64,000 nucleotides of DNA from positions 186,001 through 250,000 of the forward strand of contig JADNRV010000068.1 in the NCBI GenBank assembly GCA_015499995.1. Direction: 5' to 3'. Shown piece after piece: positions 57,109 to 64,000 of the stretch. Made by a program: the position numbers and the translations under genes. The stretch's first letter is position 1, and every line of letters starts with the position of its first letter. Source of the DNA: Flammula alnicola. Taxonomy: Eukaryota > Basidiomycota > Agaricomycetes > Agaricales > Strophariaceae. Under the pieces are notes generated by a model that had not been told where the DNA came from, ran no database searches, and saw nothing but the letters and a program-made list of their open reading frames with translations.

Positions 57109-58131
57109 ATGCCCCAACTTAGTATTCATACCAAGTTACCTACACCGTTTGTAAAAAAAAACCTCGTACTCGCTATCTCTCCACTCCCAAACATGACTGC
57201 CACCTCCACTCCCACTTCTTCTGTCCCCACTTCCCCTATTGTTGTATCTGACTCCTCTGAAAGCACCAAGAGCAATGCCACCATATTCACCACCGGCGTC
57301 ATAGCCGTCAACCCGCTCTACACATTGAACCGCACTCTCCCCGGGTCATTCACCATTCCTAGAAACCCTACCACCCCTATTCTAAAGAACTCCGCCACCG
57401 CTGCTCGAGGAAGAGCAGCATCCGTCGCTTTCGCCAAACTAGCCACGAGCTCCCCTATCCCAGAACCTGTTAAGAATGCCGCATACGACTCTCCCGATGC
57501 TGAAGCCGTCAGAAAGCATCACGAGAAAATCCAGCGAGACATGAGGTTTAAGAAACAATCGCCCCAGGAAACCTTTCTTAGCTTCCCAAACTCCAACCTA
57601 TCCTCCACCAGCTACCAGAACACCACTGGACTTAGAATGAACCTCGCCCATCAAGTCGAGCATACCCTGACCCGAATGGACATCCCTCAACCTTCAGGAC
57701 CTCGACTAACCTACGCCAAGGTAGTCAAGACCCGTGCTTCTAACAAGAGCAAAGGGAAACTACCCCTCACTGGCAATCAACTGATGACCAGTGAGACGAT
57801 TGAAGAAAGATGATTGATATCCTACAAAGAATTCATGGGGTATTTAAAGAACCCCAATGATGTGCAGGAGATTGGCAAACTTTGTAAAGGGGACACCAAT
57901 CTCCAACATTCCATTATTTTCCTTGACCACGCCAAAGACACCATTCGTAGTCTTGAAGGCCTGGTCAAGTACCAGGAGAACATCAGCAGGAACATCTTCC
58001 GGAACATGACAGATGCCTTCGACCTCGACAAGAAGATCTGTACTCTCGTCAACTATCGGTGGCATGACAAGAAGAAACTCGATGGGCGCGTCGAAAAGAA
58101 GAAACCCCTCACTAGTCTCCTACCCATCTGA
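57109..58131 (+). pseudogene. Unassigned ORF downstream of the Gypsy chromodomain
   Basis: One frame from 57109 (or ATG 57193) to 58131 with a single TGA at 57811-57813; ~340 codons. The N-terminal half is Ser/Thr/Pro-rich with low complexity; the C-terminal half looks globular or helical (KNPNDVQEIGKL, RSLEGLVKYQENISRNIF) and ends Lys-rich. No knuckle, protease or membrane segment. The position, after the integrase and before any LTR, is where an extra Gypsy ORF would sit, but it may be a separate gene. Confidence 0.5.
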
Positions 58132-58224
58132 GAAGTGTCTCTGTCTCCCTTCCTATGATCCCCTGAGAGAATTGTTGTCCATCCCATCCCTATTCCCCAA
58201 ACCTCCTCTCGACAACACGCTGTC

Positions 58225-59155
58225 ATGTCCCGACCTCTGCCTCCTCACGATACTGTTGAATATGTGTCCGATGGAGACGTCTCTGGTGTTGATGATGTCG
58301 ATGATGCACCGGAATGTGAACGAGATCAGGAGCTGTTGGCAAAGTATGCTGATGGAAGCCAAAAGCAAGTGGTGGGCAAAAGCAAGAAACATGAGATCGA
58401 GGAAGTGCTGGATGATTTGATAAATGCAGAAGCCCACAGACTTGGCTGTCGGCGTAGGCCTATCAATGTCTATTTCGAGAACAAAGATGCATGTGAGTCT
58501 GTCTGCTCTAGCTTTTACGTCTGATGTCAATGAATCATGATTGATCTGAACCAAATCTTACCTGGCAGTGTCAGAACATTTGGCATGCAATGTTGAAATG
58601 AAAGCAGGTTGTACACGCTGTTCCATTCCTTCATCCCGCCTCTGCTGCGACATCCATAACCCTGCCGAATTTATCCAATACAGGATCCCTGCGATTCCTT
58701 CCACTCATATTCCTGCACGCTCTAGAATCAAGCCTAATCTGACAATGTCTGCGAGCAATATTCAACTTCGCAATGCTCTGGAGGACTGGAGAGAGGCTGC
58801 CACCGAACAGCATTATGGGTATTCAAGTCTCGTTGATTTTGGCGGCACGCTTGTTATGCCGACGGATGTCCTCAATCAGATTGTGGTGTGTGCTCACTTT
58901 GGGAAAATCACGACCAAGGATGATCTTGCAAAGGAAACACGATGGGACAAGTGTTATGATTGCACCTGGTTCGCGCATGCATGCTCGTATGCACATACTT
59001 TTCTTTTCTTACACTTCGCTATGCACCTTCCATCCACATCCCAATCCCATCATTTGCCGCATAGCTATCCCTCACATCTGTTTTCTCTCTCATCTTCTAC
59101 TTCTATCTGTTTCACATCCATCGACTCCATGATGGATATCTTACATATATCATAA
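58225..59155 (+). pseudogene. Probable RecQ-type helicase C-terminus, fragment
   Basis: Two exons join across an intron at 58493-58568 (GTGAGT...GGCAG) with phase kept. The reading has CRRRPINVYFEN, a Cys-rich zinc-type segment (AGCTRCSIPSSRLCCDIH), then ALEDWREAATEQHYGYSSL and VCAHFGKITTKDDLAKETRW. From memory, this order resembles the zinc-binding and C-terminal parts of expanded RecQ-like helicases of Agaricomycetes, some of them subtelomeric. The helicase motor domains are absent, so this is a remnant at best. Confidence 0.4.
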
Positions 59156-59159
59156 CACG

Positions 59160-59455
59160 TCTGAGACGTGTTTTATCTATTACTCTGAACTAGCTACTTA
59201 GTATAAATACTAGAGTAGCATACTATGTATTCCTTAGCTAGATCTTAAGAATCACATCTTGAGTACCTAGTACACCTTGATCCTTCTTGAACACTCTAAG
59301 CTGTTTGCGAACGCTTAAGTGACTTCGAACCTTGACCTCAGTCTTGAAGTACGACTTAGGCATTATTTATCCTGCTGGATATCTTATTGCTTGTCAAGCC
59401 GTAACAAAAGATCTAGCTACCTCCTTATTCTGCTTGCTATCCAGCATAGCGGCCA
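59160..59455 (+). repeat. Gypsy G2 5' LTR (approximate bounds)
   Basis: Non-coding block before gag, with a TATA box (TATAAATA, near 59,200) and short CTAG-rich repeats. The likely start is TGAGACGTG (~59,160) and the end ...CCAGCA (~59,452), followed within 20 bases by the gag ATG. The partner LTR is outside or lost, so the ends are not confirmed. Confidence 0.5.
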
Positions 59456-59470
59456 CCCCACCTTGACACC

Positions 59471-60823
59471 ATGCCACCCTGAGGGACTATCAGGGCACCC
59501 AGCGCAACCCCTAGTCCAGAACCAGAAAGACCTGTTGAGGATACTACCACCCAACACCCAGAAACTACTAATAGGCGATACACCAGAGTAGGGAGAACAG
59601 AAAGAAGGACATCTGTATCTCCATCATCGAACGAAGAATTCTATGAAACCACTGAAGGCCCCGATCCAGAAGAGTTACTCTCTGCTAGCATCTTCTCTGA
59701 AGAAACACGATCAGGAAACACCTTAACTTTCCTACCCCTAGAAGCACCACCACTTGATCCGACACCAGAACCAACACTTGACACATTTGATTCTGAACAC
59801 GCTTCGGAAACCCGATCAATCAACATTCCGTCCGAAACCCGAGTCGAAACCCTTACAAGGGAAATCAACACTGCCATAGAAAACATGGACGAAACATCTA
59901 CTGGAACCTCTTCTCCATCTCTGAAAGAACTAAACCTGAACCGACCCAAGATTTTTGATGGAGAAAACGCCAAATTTGCATCATGGCTGAAAGCAGTATT
60001 GCTTTACCTAAACATCAACAAGAAAGTCTTTGACACAGATGAAAAATCGATAGGATTCGCCCTGTCATTCATGGCGGATAAAGCAGTGGCCACCTGGAGA
60101 GAAGAATTCCTTGACTCCCATGTCGATGAAACAACCAAGGAAATGGACCTAGAGACATGGGCAGATTTCATAAAGAAACTCTTCAAAGATTTCGAAATCT
60201 CAGATGAAAAAGGCGATGCCTTCGAACAACTCCACACAATTAGACAAGGAAACAAATCAACCGATGAACACATCTCTGCATTCAAACTACTCATGATCAA
60301 AACAGGGATGAAAGAACAATTCGCCTTAACAGACCTCTTTGCAAGGTCAATCAACCCTGGACTTCGAGGAGACATCTATGACAAAGTCGAGACACTCCCC
60401 GACACCCTCGAAAAATGGTATGAAGTTGCCAAGAATTATGCTACCAGATGGAGCATAAGAAATAGGATGAAGGCACGACAATCTGGAAAGATCCCGATTC
60501 CCGTTAAACAAACTGAAAAAAGAACCTGGAACTTCACCAGACCTACACTCCATGACCCAAACGTGATGGACATTGATGCCATGAGTGTTGAGGAGTGGAC
60601 CGAACTCATGCGAAAGGGCGCTTGCTTCTTCTGCAAAGAACAAGGACACCGAGCGGCTGACTGCCCAAAAAAGAAGGGCAAACAACCAGCCAAGAAATAC
60701 GAACCACCTACCAAGAAGAAATACAATGCCAAAGACGTGCATGCCCACATCTGGGCCTTGATTGAAGATATGGAAGAAGAAGAGCAGAATGACCTATATG
60801 GTCATCTGGCAATGGATTTTTAA
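59471..60823 (+). pseudogene. Gypsy G2 gag
   Basis: Capsid/nucleocapsid polyprotein. The probable start ATG at 59471 is followed by TGA as its fourth codon (59480-59482); the frame is then open for 447 codons to 60823, and the next ATG is at 59885. A capsid-like region (FDGENAKFASWLKAVLLYL, TWREEFLDSH, SINPGLRGDIYDKVETL) is followed by one CX2CX4HX4C knuckle (60623-60664) and a Lys-rich tail. Protease follows at 60841. Confidence 0.8.
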
Positions 60824-60840
60824 GATGGAGAACTGAATCG

Positions 60841-62028
60841 ATGTCAGTCTCTCCATATTTATCTATTTACTCAGTACTGTTGGCAGATATCCGGAATAAA
60901 ACTATGTTATTACCATGCTCAATATCCCAAGGCCCCACTGAGAAAAGAAAAATCATCGAAACCAAAGCCCTGCTTGACTCCGGAGCAGGAGGACTTTTTA
61001 TCGACCAACAATTTGCCAAAGAAATGGGACTCGAACTCACCAAACTCGATGAACCACTCGAAGTAAAGAATGTAGACGGGACCCGAAACAAGGAAGGAAC
61101 GATTACCCACTACGTTGAGTTGGATTTTACCATCAAAAACAAAACAACTCGTCAACAACTTAAGGTTACAGGGCTTTCCAAAAACCAAATCATCCTAGGT
61201 TTCCCATGGCTCCAAAAAGAGAACCCGATAATCGACTGGAAGGCCGGAACCCTGACCTGGAAGCCTCGACCGGCAATCAAACGAAAATGGAACTTCTCTG
61301 GACTCTTTCCTAAAAAAGAATTACCCAAAGGGGATTCATTTAGGAATACCCTGAAGGCAACAATCAAAGAAATTACAGACGAACAGGCAAATGGACCAAG
61401 GATTGAACCATATGATGAGTCAACCCCAATATTGGAACTAGCGGACCTCCCTCTCCCCTCCAATGAGGTGACGGAAACCTCTATGGACACAGACAAACTT
61501 GAGGAACTTTTAATTTCTTCCATGAATTTGACGGGAGAAGAAGAAGTCTACATTAACCTCAAAACGACAACCTCCAAACCTTGGCGCTTAAACATGAAGT
61601 ACCAAAAGAGGGGAGAACCTTGGAACAAATAATACCAGCGGAATACCACGACTACCTGGACTTATTCGACGAAAAAACTGCAAATCGATTTCCTGTGTCT
61701 CGATCATGGGACTACAAAATTGAGATGAAGGAAGGCTTTGAGCCCAAAGTCTTCAAAGCCTATAACTTGTCACAACCGGAAGAAATTGAACTGGACAAAT
61801 TTATCAAATCAAACCTGGAGAAGGGATATATCAGACCATCTAAATCGCCTATGGGATCTTCATTTTTCTTTGTTCAAAAGAAAGATGGGAAACTCAGACC
61901 CTGTCAAGATTATCGGTATTTGAATGATTGGACCATCAAAAATGCCTACCCACTCCCATTAATCCCAGAACTTATGGACAAACTGAAGGGCACCAAATAT
62001 TTCACTAAACTTGACGTCCGATGGGGAT
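60841..62028 (+). pseudogene. Gypsy G2 protease and start of RT, cut by a hAT-like element
   Basis: The aspartic protease signature LLDSGAGG lies near 60,970, then ILGFPWLQKENP, a linker, and the RT start (FFFVQKKDGKLRPCQDYRYLN, ending KYFTKLDVRWG). The protease and RT readings are in different frames, shifted near 61,575-61,590 where the G1 alignment suggests a small indel rather than programmed frameshifting. At 62,028 the RT is interrupted; the Arg codon here (CGA, 62018-62020) is TGA in G1. Confidence 0.8.
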
Positions 62029-62209
62029 TAGTGCTTGGAAGTTAGGTTAGTTAACTGCAAAATAACCGAGACCTAACCGGACCTCTAACTGCAAATAACC
62101 GGACTGCAGTTAGTGGTTAGTGGTTTTCGAGGATTGACTAACCGGTTATTTTGCGGTTGTAGGACCGGTTAGTGATCGGTTATAACCGGTTATGACTAGT
62201 TATTTTTAG

Positions 62210-63080
62210 CCCTCATTTTTCCCATTAAAATTAGCCCTGGACCATAATTTTAGGTCAAAAACTGACTGAGTTATGGTTAAAACCATAAAATATCAGTCAA
62301 AAGAGTAGATAGCATGTAATAAAATCATAACTCAGTCAGTTCTTTACACCACATGCAAGCCAAAGTATTATGTAATAAAATATTGAAACATTATTGAAAA
62401 ATTAATGGTGCAAATTTTTCAATATTCATCAAAGAAATCTTCTTAAAAATATACAATATATTGATTAAATTTTTTTAAAAAGAATATTGTAATATTATAC
62501 TATATTATTAATTGAACAAAATATTTATTACAACTTTTATTATAAATAAAATAAAATACTGAAATATTATAATATATAAAAATCATGAAAATGTAAATAA
62601 AAATATTGAAAAAATATCTAATGTAATTTCTTTAAAAAATATTCTTTGTTTTTCTTTCAATATTTTTCCGCAAAATATTTTTTGTTTTTTATTTAAAAAA
62701 AGAACAAGTATTATTTCAATATTTTTAAAGTATTTTCTCCTCACAATATTTAATAAAAAGATTCAAATATTTTGTGACAAGATACTGATTTATTATTAAA
62801 AGTGTATAATATAAGCAAAGTCTGCATATTTTTTTTCATTATCCTTTCTGTATTTTTTCTGACAGTACATTAAATATTTTTTCCTATAATTTTAACAATA
62901 TTGTGTCATAAAATACTCTAATAAAATTAAATTCTGGGTGATGTATTTAATTTAGATATTTTTAAGAATATTATTTGACAGATTACTGTAAAAATATTGG
63001 ACTGAATTTAAAAAATTAAAGCACTTTCTAATATAATTCTAACTGTGTTCTGATATATCATGTATAAGATATTTTGTAGC
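62210..63080. other. AT-rich interior, no gene seen
   Basis: Runs of AAATATT/TTTAAAA and no coding-like reading. It belongs to the element starting at 62029. Confidence 0.6.
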
Positions 63081-64000
63081 CTTTCAAAAAGTCCAAAGGC
63101 AGTTTGGAATATATGTATACATTACCTAAAATAGATCTCAGTGACTTTAGAAGTTGCAGATATTTTATAAATAGCTATAGGCCTCTTGTCAGATGTCATG
63201 ATCATGATCAGACACCCTATAACACTGTTGCTCTAAAATATTTCCTAGGCTGTTCCTCTACTCAATGCTACTTTTAGAAGTCAATAGAAGTTTGGAAATA
63301 ATAGTATATACCACTTTAAGGGCACCAAAAAATGCTTGGAATATTTGGTAGCTGTATATAAACTGGCCACTCTGATGTTGTAATGTTACTTATAAAGTAT
63401 TCAGCAGTACTTCAAAAATATACAAGCAGTTTAAAATATATGTATACATTACCTAAAATAGATCTCAGTGACTTTAGAGGTTGCAGACAGTGTCTGGAAT
63501 ATTTTATAAATAGATTTTGTCAGACATCAGCAGATCTAGCTATAGACACCATATATCACACCAAGTTTCTCTCAAATATTTCCTGGGCTATTTCTCTGCT
63601 TAATACCACTTCCCACAGTCAATAGAAGTCCCCAAATAATATTATATACTACTTTAAGGCCCCCCACAAAATGCCTGGAATATTTGGCAGACTGGCCACT
63701 TTAATATAATGACCAGTTGTAATATCACTTATAAGATATTCAGCAGTACTTCAAAAATATACAAGCAGTTTAAAATATATTTATGCATTACATAAAACAG
63801 ATATTAGTGACTTTAGAAGTTGTGGATAGTGTCTGGAATATTTTATAAATAGGGCTTGTCAGATGTCAGACACTATATATATATGCTCAAGTAACACTGT
63901 TTCTCTAAAATATTTCCTAGGCAGTTCCTCTACTTAATACCACTTTCTACAATCAATAGAAGTTTCAGAATAATATTATATACCACTTTAAAGGCATCAA
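63080..64000 (+). repeat. ~327-339-bp tandem repeat, nearly three units
   Basis: The phrase attacctaaaatagatctcag recurs at 63121 and 63448, and in a diverged form at 63787. Each unit also contains gactttagaRgttg, a ttttataaatag stretch and a cactttaaggc phrase. The third unit is cut by the window end. Confidence 0.75.

Larger units (their letters stand above)
50913..57114 (+). pseudogene. Gypsy G1 pol: end of protease to chromodomain, multiply interrupted
   Basis: Chromovirus-type Ty3/Gypsy polyprotein. Order: post-protease (LGFPWLEE, 50,975), RT (FFFVQKKDGKLRPCQDYRYLN; YMDD near 52,505), RNase H ([12 protein letters not shown], 52,950), HHCC zinc domain (~53,600-53,730), integrase core (MDFI; SDRGPQF; TECMNQEIEAY), the LDS(R)NL/GPF region and a chromodomain. 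In-frame TGA codons lie at 51155, 51434, 51839, 53201, 53300, 53966, 55342, 55348 and 56368, mostly at Arg positions of G2 or of the family. Insertions: PIF-type MITE (51930-52394), hAT D (54362-55300) and a 7-bp-TSD element (55371-56332). The 5' part is missing. Confidence 0.85.
62029..64000 (+). mobile_element. AT-rich element with hAT-like left terminus, right end beyond window
   Basis: Starts TAGTGCTTGGAAGTTAGG, close to the MITE terminus at 6408. It is preceded by ATGGGGAT (62021-62028), the expected 8-bp target copy. The subterminal region (62,040-62,210) repeats GGTTAGT/TAACCGGTTA motifs. The interior is strongly AT-rich, without an ORF above 80 codons, and holds tandem repeats from 63.08 kb. 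Confidence 0.6.

Overview
The window reads as a transposon graveyard in a basidiomycete genome, most likely an Agaricomycete. The evidence is a KDZ (Kyakuja-Dileera-Zisupton) transposase with its cysteine clusters, spliced genes whose introns are mostly 43-70 nt with GT..AG ends and CTAAY-type branch sites, chromodomain Gypsy elements, and many Tad1-like LINEs with a C-terminal RNase H. I see no housekeeping gene. Almost every coding region belongs to, or is carried by, a mobile element.

Layout. 1-3.3 kb: two minus-strand LINE pieces (A: ORF1 and the start of ORF2; B: 3' end). 3.31-29.33 kb: LINE-C (+), inserted in LINE-B with an 11-bp duplication. It contains a 616-bp hAT MITE (6408-7023) and a 21.6-kb KDZ element (7470-29041) with ~0.94-kb terminal inverted repeats (TIRs) and a 7-bp duplication. 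The KDZ element carries a spliced transposase gene (24.1-27.5 kb) plus passenger genes on both strands (K1, K2, K3, K5, K6), themselves hit by smaller hAT elements. 29.33-32.5 kb: rest of LINE-B, interrupted by a 1.1-kb tRNA-headed SINE. 32.9-40.5 kb: a foldback element with multi-kilobase inverted arms, palindromic minisatellites and a nested gag-only LTR element. 40.5-48.8 kb: LINE ORF1, a Copia integrase fragment, and LINEs inserted into each other. 48.8-50.9 kb: a 2-kb hAT-type element bridging LINE and Gypsy sequence. 50.9-57.1 kb: a Gypsy/chromovirus pol (G1) broken by three DNA elements. 57.1-59.2 kb: an unassigned ORF and a probable RecQ-helicase C-terminus. 59.2-62.0 kb: a second Gypsy element (LTR, gag, protease, start of RT). 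62.03 kb to the end: an AT-rich element with a hAT-like terminus.

Three observations stand out. (1) The KDZ element is a large TIR-bounded unit carrying several unrelated spliced genes. (2) Fourteen small hairpins inside it share the invariant 10-nt loop TGACTGTGTC but have different, self-complementary stems. They occur in four clusters at ~30-32 nt spacing, mostly in the 5' leaders of passenger genes and in the sense orientation. (3) Several hAT-type elements share a short terminal consensus (NAGTRYTTTNNANTCC-like) and, where both ends are intact, perfect 8-bp duplications. Each has a different subterminal palindromic motif, and three of them carry a GC-rich island.

Most coding regions are inactivated by single nonsense changes, frameshifts or insertions. 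In the Gypsy copies the in-frame stops are nearly all TGA, mostly at arginine positions, as expected from CpG deamination. All identifications come from reading the sequence by eye and from recalled family knowledge; no search or alignment was run.
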